Shown one piece after another: positions 26,209 through 36,635 of a DNA stretch of 64,000 nucleotides. Below the pieces are notes generated by a model. The model ran no database searches and was not told where the DNA came from. It saw nothing but the letters and a program-made list of their open reading frames with translations. The position numbers were made by a program, and so were the translations under genes. Each line of letters starts with the position of its first letter. Positions within the stretch are counted from its first letter, which is position 1. This DNA is from Sphingomonas sp. 3P27F8 (GTDB lineage: Bacteria; Pseudomonadota; Alphaproteobacteria; Sphingomonadales; Sphingomonadaceae), in contig NZ_SCNL01000007.1 of assembly GCF_005502745.1 (NCBI RefSeq), positions 164,499 to 228,498 on the forward strand. Reading direction: 5' to 3'.

Positions 26209-28602
26209 TCAGAACTTCGCGGTGAAGGTAGCGAATACCTGGCGGGGATTTCCATAAAAGGCGGTGGCGACACCCTCCTTGCCCAGCGTCGCGACATAGC
26301 CCTGCCCGTTGGTGATGATCTGGCCGGCGGCGTTCAGCGGGTTACCGGCGATATCGGTCTTGATGTACTGATAGCCGGCGGTCTTGTACCGCTTGTCGGT
26401 CAGATTGCGGCCGTAGACACCGAGCGAGAACCGCCGGTTCGAGCCGAACGCATAGGTCACGCCCGCGTCGAGCAGCGCGTAACCGGGCTGATCGAGAAAC
26501 GGGCTCGCCGTTTCGAACTGGTGCGTCAGGCTGCGGTATGACAGCGTGGTGTTCGCGGTGAACAGGCTTTCGCCTGCCGGCAGGTTGAGCGTTGCGGTGC
26601 CGGAGGCCGTCCAGTGCGGAGTGTTCTGAAACACGCGGACGCCCGAGATATCCACCGGCGCCTGACCGGCGGCGATGCTCGCCAGGAAGCGGTTGTACTT
26701 CGCATCGATATAGCCAAGCGTGCCGGCGAGATTGAACGACGAGCCCACCCCCGCGAAATCCCGTGCAAGCTGAATATTGGTCTCGGCCTCGACGCCCTTG
26801 ATCGTCGCCTTGGCAGCGTTGGTGGTGATGCCGCAGAAGCTCGAGACGCCATTGACGGTGCACGCCGACGATCCGGGCACCTGCACGTCGGTGTAGTTCG
26901 AATAGAAAGCGTCCAGCGCGTAGGTCCAGCGGCGATCGAACAGCGATCCCTTGTAGCCGACTTCGTAACTCGTCACCGTTTCGGGCTTGAACAGCAGGTA
27001 GTTGTAGATCTGGTTGTAGGTCGGGGTGGTTGCCGGCGGAGTGATCGGTGCGCTGGAGCCGGCGCCACGCGGATCGAAGCCGCCGCCCTTGAAGCCTTCC
27101 GAATAGGAGGCATAGATCATGTGATCCGGCGTGATCTTGTAGCTCAGCGAGGCGCGCGGAGTGAATTTCTTGAAATTCGCCGTGCCGCGGAAATTGGTCG
27201 CGGGGGCGCCGAGCAGGATCGGGTTGCCGCCGAATTCGGCCGTTGGACCGTTCAGGTAATTGGCCTTGAAGATGTATGATCTGCGCTCGTCCCAGGTGTA
27301 GCGGCCACCTACCGACAGGCTGAGTTGATCGGTGAAATCGAAGGTGAAATCGCCGTAGATCGAACTGGTTTCGGTCCGCACATCACCCGCGGTATATCCG
27401 TCCAGCCGCGGCAACACCGTGCCACCCGTGGTGTACAGCAGGACATCGAAGCCGGTGGAGGCTTTCGCGCCGAGATAATAATAGCCGATCAGGCCGTTCA
27501 GCCGCTCGCTCTTGTAGAGAAGCTGGAATTCCTGGCTGGTCTGCTCGTTCCGATAGACTGCCGGCACGTCGACATCCACCGCCGGGAGCGAATCGAAATC
27601 GATCGGCGTGAAGGAGCGATCCTTGCGCCACGCGCTGATGCTGCGCAGCGTGAAGTGATCCGACAGCTCGGCGTTGACCGTCATCGAGAGCCCGCCGCCC
27701 TGGATATCCTGCTTCGGACTGTTCAGGCCCGCGCGCGTATCGAACACATCCGGTAGCACCGGCGCGCCGGATTGCAGGCCGGGAATCAGGCGGTGGCCGT
27801 TGCGCGGGTTGGACGTGTCGTGCGTGTAATCGCCGGTGATGCGGATGAAGAGGCGCTTGTCGGGAGATTCGAACTCCACCGTTCCACGGCCCGCCCACAG
27901 TTTCTTGTTGTAATTGTCGATGCCGAGATTGAGGTTGCGGCCGAACCCGTCGCGCGTCAGCCGCGCGCCGGAAACGCCGACCTTGAACATGTCGCCGATC
28001 GGGGTGGAGAGACTGATGACGCCATCGGCCTGGTTATAGCTGCCGTAGGTGGCCTTGAACGTGGCGCTCGGCACGTCGGCCAGCTTCCTGGTGACGTATT
28101 TCACCGCGCCACCGATCGTGTTGCGGCCATAGAGGGTGCCCTGCGGACCGCGCAGCACCTCGATCCGCTCCACATCGTACACGTCGAGCACCGCAGCCTG
28201 CGGCCGGTTCAGGTACACGTCGTCGAGATATACGCCCACGCCCGCCTCGAAGCCCGGCACCGGATCCTGCTGGCCGACACCACGGATAAAGGCGGAGAGC
28301 GTGGAATTGGTGCCGCGCGATACCTTCAGCGTGGTGTTCGGCGTGGTGTTCTGGATGTCGGTCAGGTCGATCGCACCGCTCTTCGCCAGCTTGTCGGCGG
28401 TAAACGCGGTGACGGCGACCGGCACGGATTGCAGCGTTTCCTCGCGGCGACGCGCGGTGACGACGATATCGTCACTGGATGCCGCGGGCGCATCGGAAGC
28501 CGCCTGTGGCGCTTCCTGCGCGAGCGCAGGCGCTCCGGCCACGAGCGCGATGGCGGCGGCGCCGCTGCGCAGCGCGGCATGCGAACGGATGAACGTGAAC
28601 AA
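26209..28602 (-). CDS. TonB-dependent receptor
   Basis: Outer-membrane beta-barrel transporter, 797 residues from a TTG start at 28602, which is placed well behind AGGGGAGGA and directly gives a signal peptide (FTFIRSHAALRSGAAAIAL, ending ALAQ). A TonB-box-like DDIVVTARRREETLQSVPVA is followed by the plug (LRGPQGTLYGRNTIGGAVKY) and the barrel, with the terminal aromatic residue in FATFTAKF. This subclass is expanded in sphingomonads for aromatic, steroid or plant compounds; the ligand is unknown. A divergent TetR gene probably controls it. Confidence 0.92.
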   Translation of the reverse strand: MFTFIRSHAALRSGAAAIALVAGAPALAQEAPQAASDAPAASSDDIVVTARRREETLQSVPVAVTAFTADKLAKSGAIDLTDIQNTTPNTTLKVSRGTNSTLSAFIRGVGQQDPVPGFEAGVGVYLDDVYLNRPQAAVLDVYDVERIEVLRGPQGTLYGRNTIGGAVKYVTRKLADVPSATFKATYGSYNQADGVISLSTPIGDMFKVGVSGARLTRDGFGRNLNLGIDNYNKKLWAGRGTVEFESPDKRLFIRITGDYTHDTSNPRNGHRLIPGLQSGAPVLPDVFDTRAGLNSPKQDIQGGGLSMTVNAELSDHFTLRSISAWRKDRSFTPIDFDSLPAVDVDVPAVYRNEQTSQEFQLLYKSERLNGLIGYYYLGAKASTGFDVLLYTTGGTVLPRLDGYTAGDVRTETSSIYGDFTFDFTDQLSLSVGGRYTWDERRSYIFKANYLNGPTAEFGGNPILLGAPATNFRGTANFKKFTPRASLSYKITPDHMIYASYSEGFKGGGFDPRGAGSSAPITPPATTPTYNQIYNYLLFKPETVTSYEVGYKGSLFDRRWTYALDAFYSNYTDVQVPGSSACTVNGVSSFCGITTNAAKATIKGVEAETNIQLARDFAGVGSSFNLAGTLGYIDAKYNRFLASIAAGQAPVDISGVRVFQNTPHWTASGTATLNLPAGESLFTANTTLSYRSLTHQFETASPFLDQPGYALLDAGVTYAFGSNRRFSLGVYGRNLTDKRYKTAGYQYIKTDIAGNPLNAAGQIITNGQGYVATLGKEGVATAFYGNPRQVFATFTAKF

Positions 28603-28675
28603 GTCGAATCCTCCCCTTTGCGGCGCGTCGCTTGCCTGCGAACTTGTGCGCCGAACGGAACCGCAATAATGAAAC

Positions 28676-28691
28676 TTGAACCAGGATTCAA
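28676..28691. promoter_or_regulatory. Inverted repeat, candidate TetR operator
   Basis: TTGAA-CCAGGA-TTCAA lies in the 107-base gap between the divergent TonB receptor and TetR genes, 19 bases before the TetR start. The position is right for an operator controlling both. Only five base pairs per arm are perfect, so this is tentative. Confidence 0.4.
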
Positions 28692-28709
28692 CTTGGATAT
28701 GGGGGTCGG

Positions 28710-29339
28710 ATGGATCAGCCGGGGGTGAAGGAGCCGACCGCCACGTCGGAGAATGCCGCAAAGCGCCCGCGGACGGCGCGGGGGGAGCGCACGCAGCGTG
28801 CGATTCTCGACGCGGCGGCGCTGGAATTCGGCGAGCACGGCTTCCACGCTGCTTCGATCAGCGGGATCACCCGGCGCGCGGGCGTGGCGCTGGGAAGCTT
28901 CTACACCTGGTTCGATTCCAAGGACGCGGTGTTCCGTGCGCTGGTGCGCGATATGTCCGATCAAGTGCGCGATCAGGTAGGCCCGGCGATCCGCGCCGCG
29001 CCCACGCAGATCGCGGCGGAGCGCGCGGGGCTGGAGCATTTCCTGACGTTCGTGCGCGGGCACAAGGAGATCTATCGCATCATCGACGAGGCTGAGTTCG
29101 TCGACCCGGAAAGCTTCCGCCTGCATTATTCGACCACGGCGGAGCGCATCCGCGAACGGCTTCAGGCGGCAGCGGCGCGGGGAGAGTTGATCGACGAGGT
29201 GGGCGAGGTACATGCCTGGGCGATCATGGGGATGAACGTGTTCCTCGGCCTGCGCTTCGGCGTGTGGGCGGACGATGCGCCGACCGCGGAGATCGCGGAC
29301 CAGATCGCGACCATGCTGGCGCGCGGCTTGCAGCGCTAG
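28710..29339 (+). CDS. TetR/AcrR-family transcriptional regulator
   Basis: A 209-residue regulator. The N-terminal helix-turn-helix is RTQRAILDAAALEFGEHGF, then ASISGITRRAGVALGSFYT with the family-typical GSFYTWFDSKDAVFRAL ending the DNA-binding domain at about residue 75. The C-terminal ligand domain has a family-like RGHKEIYRIIDEAEFVDPES. It is divergent from the TonB receptor, so it likely represses the receptor and MFS genes until a ligand binds. The ligand may be lipid- or acyl-CoA-like, as for similar regulators; this is inference. Confidence 0.87.
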   Translation: MDQPGVKEPTATSENAAKRPRTARGERTQRAILDAAALEFGEHGFHAASISGITRRAGVALGSFYTWFDSKDAVFRALVRDMSDQVRDQVGPAIRAAPTQIAAERAGLEHFLTFVRGHKEIYRIIDEAEFVDPESFRLHYSTTAERIRERLQAAAARGELIDEVGEVHAWAIMGMNVFLGLRFGVWADDAPTAEIADQIATMLARGLQR

Positions 29340-29417
29340 CGGCGCGCTGCGGACGGTGCGCGGCCGATCGCCCGCCCGTCGCGATAGCGCAGCGATTCAT
29401 CGGCCACGCCAGCACAG

Positions 29418-29448
29418 GAAAGGCGGCCCCCCGAGGCGAGGAGCCGCC
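29418..29448 (-). terminator. Probable terminator of etfBA
   Basis: On the minus strand GGCGGCTCC can pair with GGGGCCGCC (one G-T wobble), followed by TTTCC. It lies about 70 bases beyond the etfA stop, in the gap between convergent etfA and TetR genes. Confidence 0.6.
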
Positions 29449-29518
29449 CTTACAGTCAACCCGAACCGGGGCACCCCGCACGCTACGCCAGGCAGCGAAC
29501 GGAGTGCGCCCCGGAGAA

Positions 29519-30448
29519 TCACAGCTTTTCGGTAAGCTCCGGCACGATCTTGAACAGATCGCCGACCAGGCCGATGTCCGCCACCTGGAAGATCGGGGCA
29601 TCCTCGTCCTTGTTGATGGCGATGATGGTCTTGCTGTCCTTCATGCCCGCAAGGTGCTGGATCGCGCCGGAAATGCCGACCGCGATATAGACTTCCGGGG
29701 CGACGATCTTGCCGGTCTGGCCGACCTGATAATCGTTAGGCACATAGCCGGCATCCACCGCCGCGCGGCTCGCCCCGACGCCGGCGCCGAGCTTGTCGGC
29801 AAGCGGCTCGATGATCGTGTGGAAGTTCTCGCTGTTCTGCAGCGCGCGGCCGCCCGACACGATGATCTTGGCCGAGGTCAGCTCCGGCCGTTCGGACTTG
29901 GCGATCTCCTGCCCCTCGAAGGTGGAGAGGCCCTTGTCGCCGGTCGCGCCGACCGCCTCGATGGCGCCCGAACCGCCCTCGGCCGCGGCCTTCTCGAACG
30001 CGGTGCCGCGCACCGTGAGCACCTTCTTCGCATCCGACGTCTGCACCGTGGCGATCGCATTGCCGGCGTAGATCGGGCGCGTGAACGTGTCCTCGCCCTC
30101 GACGGACAGGATGTCGCTGATCTGCATCACATCAAGCAGCGCGGCGACGCGCGGGGCAACATTCTTGCCATTGCTGGTGGCGGGCACGACGAAGGCGTCG
30201 TGATGTCCCATCAGCTCCGCGACGAGCGGCGCGACATTCTCGGCCAGCGCATGGGCATAGGCCGCGTCGTCCGCGACATGCACCTTGCCGACGCCGGCGA
30301 TCTTCGCGGCCTGCTCGGCCACGCCGCCGACGCCCTGACCGGCGACGAGCAGATGCACTTCGCCAAGCTTCGACGCGGCGGTCACCGCGGAAAGCGTGGC
30401 GTCCTTGACGGCCTGACCGTCATGTTCGACCCAGACGAGCGTCTTCAC
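29519..30448 (-). CDS. etfA: Electron transfer flavoprotein alpha subunit
   Basis: The FAD-binding subunit (309 residues) of ETF, which collects electrons from acyl-CoA and other dehydrogenases and passes them to ETF-ubiquinone oxidoreductase. Start is [20 protein letters not shown]. The C-terminal FAD domain has [20 protein letters not shown], then [20 protein letters not shown] and the end of the family signature ([20 protein letters not shown]). It overlaps etfB by four bases. Confidence 0.96.
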   Translation of the reverse strand: MKTLVWVEHDGQAVKDATLSAVTAASKLGEVHLLVAGQGVGGVAEQAAKIAGVGKVHVADDAAYAHALAENVAPLVAELMGHHDAFVVPATSNGKNVAPRVAALLDVMQISDILSVEGEDTFTRPIYAGNAIATVQTSDAKKVLTVRGTAFEKAAAEGGSGAIEAVGATGDKGLSTFEGQEIAKSERPELTSAKIIVSGGRALQNSENFHTIIEPLADKLGAGVGASRAAVDAGYVPNDYQVGQTGKIVAPEVYIAVGISGAIQHLAGMKDSKTIIAINKDEDAPIFQVADIGLVGDLFKIVPELTEKL

Positions 30449-31194
30449 TTGGCAACTCCCATCGCCTTGAGTTTCGCGACCAGTTCGTCGACATCGGCGA
30501 CCTTGACGCCAGCGGTGCGCTTCGCCGGCTCGACGACCTTGAGGGTCTTGAGCCGCGGGGTGACGTCGACGCCGTAATCGGCGGGCGTCTTCGTCGCGAG
30601 CGGCTTCGACTTCGCTTTCATGATGTTCGGCAGGGACGCATAGCGCGGCTCGTTGAGCCGCAGATCGGTGGTGACGATCGCGGGCAGCTTGAAGCTGTCC
30701 GTCTCGAGCCCGCCGTCCACCTCGCGCGTGACCTTCACCGTCTCGCCGGACACCTCCACCTTCGATGCAAACGTGCCCTGGCCCCAGCCGAGCAGGCCCG
30801 CGAGCATCTGGCCGGTCTGGTTGTTGTCGTCGTCGATCGCCTGCTTGCCCAGGATGATGAGGCCGGGCTGCTCCTCGGCGGCGATCTTCGCGAGGATCTT
30901 GGCGACGCCGAGCGGCTCCACCTTGTCCTCGGCGGTGACGAGGATCGCGCGATCCGCGCCCATCGCCAGCGCCGTACGCAGCGTTTCCTGCGCCTTGGCC
31001 TCGCCGATCGAGACCGCGACGATCTCGGTCACGACGCCCTTTTCCTTCAGGCGGATCGCTTCCTCGACGGCGATTTCGTCGAACGGGTTCATCGACATCT
31101 TCACGTTGGCGAGGTCGACGCCCGACCCGTCCGCCTTCACGCGAGGCTTCACGTTGTAGTCAAGCACCCGCTTGACCGGAACCAGCACCTTCAT
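30445..31194 (-). CDS. etfB: Electron transfer flavoprotein beta subunit
   Basis: A 249-residue AMP-binding subunit of ETF. It starts [20 protein letters not shown] at 31194, nine bases after GGAG; an upstream ATG (31209) adds five residues and seems less likely. Family signature blocks are [20 protein letters not shown] and [20 protein letters not shown], then [15 protein letters not shown] near the end. It is first in the etfB-etfA operon. Confidence 0.96.
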   Translation of the reverse strand: MKVLVPVKRVLDYNVKPRVKADGSGVDLANVKMSMNPFDEIAVEEAIRLKEKGVVTEIVAVSIGEAKAQETLRTALAMGADRAILVTAEDKVEPLGVAKILAKIAAEEQPGLIILGKQAIDDDNNQTGQMLAGLLGWGQGTFASKVEVSGETVKVTREVDGGLETDSFKLPAIVTTDLRLNEPRYASLPNIMKAKSKPLATKTPADYGVDVTPRLKTLKVVEPAKRTAGVKVADVDELVAKLKAMGVAK

Positions 31195-31491
31195 CGGCAA
31201 CATCTCCATTGGCGCTATCTTCGAACAGTGGGTTCGCTAATGCCGGAGAATCCGCGCAAGTCCAGCCCAAACGCCTTTAGCCGACCCGTGGTTCAGCTAT
31301 CCCGCTGGTTGTCGCATCGACAATATCGCTACGGAAAGCGCGACTTGCCGCACGATCGATTGCTGGCGGCGCGTCGCGATACGGGCGGGCACAAAAACGG
31401 CGGCGGAAAGCGCATCCGCCGCCGAATCCTTCTTCCGGTACGCTGCCTCGAGCCCCGCGCCGCGGGATTCGGGGCGGCGCGATGTCGCCGG
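31195..31491. other. 297-base intergenic region between etfB and sucC
   Basis: This stretch holds the etfBA promoter region (etfB is on the minus strand) and, at its right end, the 3' region and terminator of sucC. I see no gene or RNA in it besides the terminator at 31392-31423. Confidence 0.4.
31392..31423 (-). terminator. Rho-independent terminator of sucC
   Basis: On the minus strand GGCGGCGGA (31423-31415 complement) pairs with TCCGCCGCC through a seven-base loop, then GTTTTTG. The stem is perfect over nine base pairs. It lies about 70 bases past the sucC stop. Confidence 0.85.
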
Positions 31492-32691
31492 TCAGGCTAC
31501 CTGCTTGACCTCGGCGACGATCTTCTTTGCGGCATCGCCCAGATCGTTCGCCGGCACGATCGCGAGGCCGGAATTGGCGAGGATCGCCTTGCCCTGCTCC
31601 ACGTTCGTCCCTTCGAGGCGCACGACGAGCGGCACCGACAGGTTCACTTCCTTCGCCGCGGCCACAATGCCCTCCGCGATGATGTCGCAGCGCATGATCC
31701 CGCCGAAGATGTTGACGAGGATGCCCTTCACCGCCGGATCGGAAAGGATGATCTTGAAGGCCGCCGTCACCTTCTCCTTCGTGGCGCCGCCGCCGACGTC
31801 GAGGAAATTGGCCGGGAACATGCCGTTCAGCTTGATGATGTCCATCGTCGCCATGGCGAGCCCGGCGCCGTTGACCATGCAGCCGATATCGCCATCCAGC
31901 TTGATATAGGCCAGGTCGTACTTCGATGCCTCGAGCTCGGCCGGATCCTCCTCGGTCTCGTCGCGCAGCTCGGCGAGATCCTTGTGGCGGAACATCGCAT
32001 TGCCGTCGAAGCCGACCTTGGCGTCGAGCACCATCAGCTTGCCGTCGTCGGTGACGGCGAGCGGGTTGATCTCGATCTGCGAGGCATCGGTGCCGAGGAA
32101 GGCGTCATAGACCTTGCCGGCGAGGCTCTGCGCCTGCTTGGCGAGATCGCCGGTCAGCCCCAGCGCGTTGGCGACGGCGCGGCCGTGATGCGGCATGAAG
32201 CCGGTCGCGGGATCGACATCGAACGTGTGGATCTTCTCGGGCGTGTCATGCGCGACCGTTTCGATATCCATGCCGCCCTCGGTGGAGACGACGAAGGCGA
32301 CGCGGCCGGTGGCGCGGTCGACCAGCAGCGCGAGGTAGAATTCCTTCGCGATGTCCACGCCGTCGGTCACGTACAGGCGATTCACCTGCTTGCCGTGCTC
32401 GCCGGTCTGAATCGTCACCAGCGTGTTGCCGAGCATGTCGGTTGCCGCCGCGCGCACTTCCTCTGCCGTCCTGGCGAGGCGAACGCCGCCCTTGGCTTCC
32501 GGCGGCAATTCCTTGAACTTGCCCTTGCCGCGCCCACCCGCGTGAATCTGCGCCTTCACGACGTAAAGCGGCCCAGGCAGCTTCTTCGACGCTTCCACCG
32601 CTTCTTCGACGGTCATCGCCGCATGGCCGGCGGGGACGGGTACGCCGAACTTCGCGAGCAGTTCCTTGGCCTGATATTCGTGGATGTTCAT
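31492..32691 (-). CDS. sucC: Succinate-CoA ligase (ADP-forming) beta subunit
   Basis: TCA-cycle enzyme subunit converting succinyl-CoA to succinate with ATP formation. It is 399 residues and starts [20 protein letters not shown]. An ATP-grasp domain follows ([14 protein letters not shown]), then QIEINPLAV, and the C-terminal ligase domain has [14 protein letters not shown] and [19 protein letters not shown]. The usual partner sucD is not adjacent: etfBA lies downstream and a helicase gene is divergent upstream. The alpha subunit must be encoded elsewhere. Confidence 0.96.
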   Translation of the reverse strand: MNIHEYQAKELLAKFGVPVPAGHAAMTVEEAVEASKKLPGPLYVVKAQIHAGGRGKGKFKELPPEAKGGVRLARTAEEVRAAATDMLGNTLVTIQTGEHGKQVNRLYVTDGVDIAKEFYLALLVDRATGRVAFVVSTEGGMDIETVAHDTPEKIHTFDVDPATGFMPHHGRAVANALGLTGDLAKQAQSLAGKVYDAFLGTDASQIEINPLAVTDDGKLMVLDAKVGFDGNAMFRHKDLAELRDETEEDPAELEASKYDLAYIKLDGDIGCMVNGAGLAMATMDIIKLNGMFPANFLDVGGGATKEKVTAAFKIILSDPAVKGILVNIFGGIMRCDIIAEGIVAAAKEVNLSVPLVVRLEGTNVEQGKAILANSGLAIVPANDLGDAAKKIVAEVKQVA

Positions 32692-32765
32692 GGGATGCGC
32701 GGCCTCACCATAAGGGAAATCACGCGCGCCTAAAGCACAGGGGGGCAGGGGAATCCACCCCGCGA

Positions 32766-32780
32766 TTGCCCCAGGGGCAA
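32766..32780. promoter_or_regulatory. Perfect 15-base palindrome upstream of sucC and the helicase gene
   Basis: TTGCCCC-A-GGGGCAA lies in the 141-base gap between divergent sucC and the helicase gene, 75 bases before the sucC start. It may be an operator for either gene. I know no regulator with this exact site. Confidence 0.35.
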
Positions 32781-32832
32781 GAAGAAGGGCTCCGCCGGTT
32801 GCGATCGGTTGCCAATCTGTTCTGCCCGGCGC

Positions 32833-35577
32833 ATGGCGATGGGCGTGACGGCGTTCCCTTATCCCGCCCTTCATGCGAGCCATTCGGGCACGTGGATCGC
32901 CCATGACGGCGAAACCCGCGCGATCGGGCGCGGCGAGGCGATCCGCATCGCCGCCGACACGCCGGTCGTGCTGCTCAACGCGCCGCTGATCGGGCAGCGG
33001 CTGGGCTATGCCGAGCTGTCGGGGCTGGATCTGCTCGAGCTGTTCGCATTCCTGAAACCGGCGCAGTTCATGGTGCCAACGCCTAAAGGCCTCGCCGCCG
33101 TCACCGGGCTGAAGATGCCGGCTGACGAAAGTGCAGTGGCACCTTTCCTGCTCGCGGCGGCGAAGCGGCTGCTGGCGATTCCCGATGGCGACTGGCCCGA
33201 GCGGGAGGGCGCATGGACCGCCGCGCAGACGCTGTTCCGGCTGCGCTGGCCGTGGGCGCCGCTGCTCGCCGATCGCGTCACGCGCCCGCTGGCGGCCGAG
33301 CGCTGGCTGTTCTCGCGCCTGCCGGAATGGGAGGAGATCGCCCCACGCCCGATGCCGCGCACGATAGCGCTCGCCGGGAACGACGTGCAGGAGCGACTGG
33401 CGCGGCTTACCGGCGATGGGCGCGAGTCGCGACCCGGGCAGCGCGCCTATGCCGGAGCGGCGGCGGATGCATTCGCGCCGCGCGTCGCACGCGAATCGCC
33501 CAATCTCGTGCTGGCCGAGGCGGGGACGGGGATCGGCAAGACCCTGGGCTATCTCGCCCCGGCCTCGTTATGGGCGGAACAGGCGCAGGGCGCGGTGTGG
33601 ATCAGCACCTACACCAAGGCGCTGCAACGCCAGCTCACCTATGAAACCATGCGGCTGCACCCCGATCCGGCGGTGCGCAAGGCGCGTGTCGTTACCCGCA
33701 AGGGGCGCGAGAATTACCTGTGCCTGCTCAATCTCGAGGATGCGCTCCAGGGCGGCTTCGCCGGCCGTGCGGCGATCCTGGCGCAACTGGTCGCGCGCTG
33801 GGCTGCCTATACGGCGGATGGCGACATGGTGGGCGGCGACTTGCCGGGCTGGCTTGTCACGCTGTTCCGTCGCAACGGACCGGCGGCGCTGACCGACCGG
33901 CGCGGCGAATGCGTCTATGCAGGCTGCCCGCACTACCGGAAATGCTTCATCGAGCGCGCCGCGCGCAATTCGGTCGAAGCCGACATCGTCATCGCGAATC
34001 ACGCGCTGGTGATGGTCAACGCCGCGCGCGGGCGCGAAACGGCGACCCGCCCGACGCGCTACGTGTTCGACGAGGGCCATCACCTGTTCGACGCGGCAGA
34101 CGGGATGTTCGCCACCGCGCTTACCGGACAGGAGGCGATCGAGCTGCGACGCTGGATCGTCGGGCCGGAAAGCGGCGGACGCGGGCGACGGCGCGGGCTG
34201 GCGGCGCGGCTTTCCGATGTCGCGAGCTATGACGAGGCTGGCGGTCGCGCGATCGGCGATGCGGTGGCGGCGGCGCAGGCGCTGGTGAGCGATGGCTGGC
34301 TTTCCCGCCTGGCAGAGAGTTCGCCCTTCGGGCCGCTCGAGGCGCTGCTGGGGGCGGTGCGGGGCGTGGTCTATGCGCGCGCCGAGCAGGCGGGTGACGC
34401 GGGTTATGGCCTGGAAACCGAGATCGCGGAGCCGCCCCCGGCACTGATCGAGGCCGCCGGCCCCGCCGCGCAGGCGCTGGATGCGCTGCTCCGCCCGCTT
34501 GTCACGCTCGGCAAGCGGCTGGAGGCCGTGCTGGCGGGGGCGCCCGACTGGATGGACGGGCAGGCGCGCGCGCGGATCGAAGGGGCGATCGCCTCGCTGG
34601 GCTGGCGTGCCGAGACGGTGGCGGCGTGGCTATCGCTGCTGGCGCGCGTAGGGGGGCCGGCGGACGCGGATTTTGTCGATTGGCTGGCGGTGGACCGGAT
34701 CGAGGGGCGCGAATTCGATATCGGCCTCCACCGCCACTGGCTCGATCCGACGCGCCCGTTCGCGGAGGTGGTGCTCAAACCGGCGCATGGCGCGCTCGTC
34801 ACCTCGGCGACGCTCACCGCCGGGGGCGACTGGAATACCGCGGAGGCGCGGGTGGGCGCGCCGCATCTCGCGATGCCGCCCGAAAGGTTCGAGGCGGCCA
34901 GCCCGTTCGATTACGCCGCCCAGGCCGAGGTGCTGATCGTCACCGACGTGAAGCGCGGCGATCAGGCCGCGCTCGCCAACGCCTATGCGCGGCTGATCGA
35001 GGCGGCGGGCGGCGGAACGCTTGGCCTGTTCACCGCGATCCGCCGGCTGCGCGGCGTTCATGCCGCGATTGCCGACCGACTGGCGCGCGCCGGGTTGCCG
35101 CTCCATGCGCAACACGTCGATCCGATCGACACCGGCACGCTGGTGGATATCTTTCGCGACGATCCGCACGCCTCGCTGCTCGGCACCGATGCGCTGCGGG
35201 ACGGCGTCGACGTGCCGGGCGAATCACTGCGGTTGGTCGTGATGGAGGGCGTGCCCTGGCCCAAGCCAAGCGTGCTTCATGCCGCGCGGCGGCTGGCGGG
35301 CGGGGGCAGTGCCTATGACGATCGTATCGTCCGTGCGCGGCTGGCGCAGGCCTTCGGGAGGCTTATCCGATCCGCGAGCGACCGGGGGGCGTTTGTGCTC
35401 CTGTCGTCGGCGATGCCCTCGCGGCTGCTCACCGCTTTCCCCCCGGGGGTGGAAATCGCGCGCGTTCCGCTCGACACGGCCATCGCGCGGGTGCGGCAAC
35501 GTCTTTCCTCCGACGCGCGTCTGGGGCATGAGGCGGCTCCCCGCCCGAACGGCCTTACGGAGAATGCCCGCTCGTGA
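32833..35577 (+). CDS. DinG/XPD-type ATP-dependent DNA helicase
   Basis: A superfamily 2 helicase, about 914 residues. Walker A is AGTGIGKT at about 230-237. Four cysteines in the iron-sulfur cluster region can be seen around [12 protein letters not shown] and earlier ENYLCLLN. The DEAH-type Walker B is [11 protein letters not shown], and the C-terminal motif VI region reads [19 protein letters not shown]. The first 190 residues are extra and include [20 protein letters not shown], which may be a worn exonuclease-like domain. Start is uncertain (32833 or 32839). The gene overlaps the next by four bases. DinG relatives unwind R-loops and repair intermediates. Confidence 0.87.
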   Translation: MAMGVTAFPYPALHASHSGTWIAHDGETRAIGRGEAIRIAADTPVVLLNAPLIGQRLGYAELSGLDLLELFAFLKPAQFMVPTPKGLAAVTGLKMPADESAVAPFLLAAAKRLLAIPDGDWPEREGAWTAAQTLFRLRWPWAPLLADRVTRPLAAERWLFSRLPEWEEIAPRPMPRTIALAGNDVQERLARLTGDGRESRPGQRAYAGAAADAFAPRVARESPNLVLAEAGTGIGKTLGYLAPASLWAEQAQGAVWISTYTKALQRQLTYETMRLHPDPAVRKARVVTRKGRENYLCLLNLEDALQGGFAGRAAILAQLVARWAAYTADGDMVGGDLPGWLVTLFRRNGPAALTDRRGECVYAGCPHYRKCFIERAARNSVEADIVIANHALVMVNAARGRETATRPTRYVFDEGHHLFDAADGMFATALTGQEAIELRRWIVGPESGGRGRRRGLAARLSDVASYDEAGGRAIGDAVAAAQALVSDGWLSRLAESSPFGPLEALLGAVRGVVYARAEQAGDAGYGLETEIAEPPPALIEAAGPAAQALDALLRPLVTLGKRLEAVLAGAPDWMDGQARARIEGAIASLGWRAETVAAWLSLLARVGGPADADFVDWLAVDRIEGREFDIGLHRHWLDPTRPFAEVVLKPAHGALVTSATLTAGGDWNTAEARVGAPHLAMPPERFEAASPFDYAAQAEVLIVTDVKRGDQAALANAYARLIEAAGGGTLGLFTAIRRLRGVHAAIADRLARAGLPLHAQHVDPIDTGTLVDIFRDDPHASLLGTDALRDGVDVPGESLRLVVMEGVPWPKPSVLHAARRLAGGGSAYDDRIVRARLAQAFGRLIRSASDRGAFVLLSSAMPSRLLTAFPPGVEIARVPLDTAIARVRQRLSSDARLGHEAAPRPNGLTENARS

Positions 35578-36113
35578 AGACGCTGACGCTGTTGCGCCAC
35601 GCCAAATCCGGGTGGGACGATCCGGTCGCGCGCGATTTCGATCGTCCGCTCAACGCCAAGGGCCGCCGCGCCGCAAAGGCGATGGGGCGGCATATGCGGA
35701 CGCTCGGCCTTGCCTTCGATCATGTCGTCGCGTCGCCGGCGACTCGAGTCGTCGAGACGCTGGACGAACTCTCTGGTGGCTATGGCGAGACGATCGCGCC
35801 GGCGTGGGACCGGCGCGTCTATCTCGCCTCCGCGGGGATGCTGCTCGATGTGGTGCGCGAAACGCCCGCCGATGCGGGGCTGCTGCTGCTGGTGGGGCAT
35901 AATCCGGGGCTGGAGGATCTCGTCCTGCTGCTGGTGCCCGACGATGGCGGTGCGCTGCGCGACGAAGTGGAGGAGAAATATCCCACCGCCACTCTCGCCG
36001 AGCTGACGTTCGATATCGACGATTGGGCCGACGCCGCGCCGGCGGGCGCGACCCTCACCCGATTCGTGCGACCGCGCGATGTGGATGCCGCGCTCGGGCC
36101 GGAGCGCGACTGA
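35574..36113 (+). CDS. SixA-like histidine phosphatase
   Basis: A 179-residue member of the histidine phosphatase (phosphoglycerate-mutase-like) superfamily. The RHG-type catalytic motif is LLRHAKSGW near residue 8, the second catalytic His is in LLLVGHNPGLEDLV, and VASPATRVVETLDEL fits the family. It starts at a GTG that overlaps the helicase stop by four bases. SixA in other bacteria dephosphorylates phosphotransfer proteins; the target here is unknown. Confidence 0.87.
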   Translation: MKTLTLLRHAKSGWDDPVARDFDRPLNAKGRRAAKAMGRHMRTLGLAFDHVVASPATRVVETLDELSGGYGETIAPAWDRRVYLASAGMLLDVVRETPADAGLLLLVGHNPGLEDLVLLLVPDDGGALRDEVEEKYPTATLAELTFDIDDWADAAPAGATLTRFVRPRDVDAALGPERD

Positions 36114-36116
36114 GCC

Positions 36117-36635
36117 TCATCGCTTGCCGAGCTTGCCCTTGAGCGCCGCGAGCGCACTGAACGGCCCGGCCTGATCCTCGCTCACCACACCCGCCTCGCG
36201 GAGAAATTCTGCCGCGCGCGGGCCGCGCGGGAAGGGATCGAGCGCCAGCACCAGCGTTTCCGCCGCCGCCTCGCCCAGATCGATCGCCCCGCCTTCTATC
36301 TCGATCGTGTCGAGCGCGTCCTCGCCGAGTTCCACCTCCTCGCCCGATTCGCTCGGCTGGACGAAACGCAGCGCGACTGCCTCGTCGACGCTGGCGGGCA
36401 GGGGATCGCCGGTGACCGAACAGGCCTGGGTGACATCGGCGGTGACCCGCCCCTCGGCATGGATCGCGGCCGCATCGCGGCGAACGGCGAAGGTCGCATC
36501 CAGCCGCTCGATCGAGAGCAGGCCGAAGCGGCCGGCGAGACGACGCCGCTCCTCCGCGTCGGCGGTGATCGAGACGGTGCGCGCCTCGCCGCCGATCGTG
36601 TCGAGCCGTTCGGGGCGGGAGAATTCCGGCGTCAA
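36117..36635 (-). CDS. YceD/DUF177 family protein
   Basis: A 172-residue protein of the DUF177 family, often linked to rRNA and large-subunit biogenesis. Family-typical blocks are TADVTQACSVTGDPLPASVD and the acidic EEVELGEDALDTIEIEGGAI, then LDPFPRGPR. It starts with TTG at 36635, overlapping the preceding gene by four bases (TTGA). In many bacteria it precedes rpmF, but not here: the convergent SixA-like gene follows after three bases. Confidence 0.83.
   Translation of the reverse strand: MTPEFSRPERLDTIGGEARTVSITADAEERRRLAGRFGLLSIERLDATFAVRRDAAAIHAEGRVTADVTQACSVTGDPLPASVDEAVALRFVQPSESGEEVELGEDALDTIEIEGGAIDLGEAAAETLVLALDPFPRGPRAAEFLREAGVVSEDQAGPFSALAALKGKLGKR

Noticed and set aside
27772..28728. 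A plus-strand open frame opposite the TonB receptor, running up to the TetR start
   Set aside because: Composition is that of an antisense shadow, and it would swallow the divergent promoter region.
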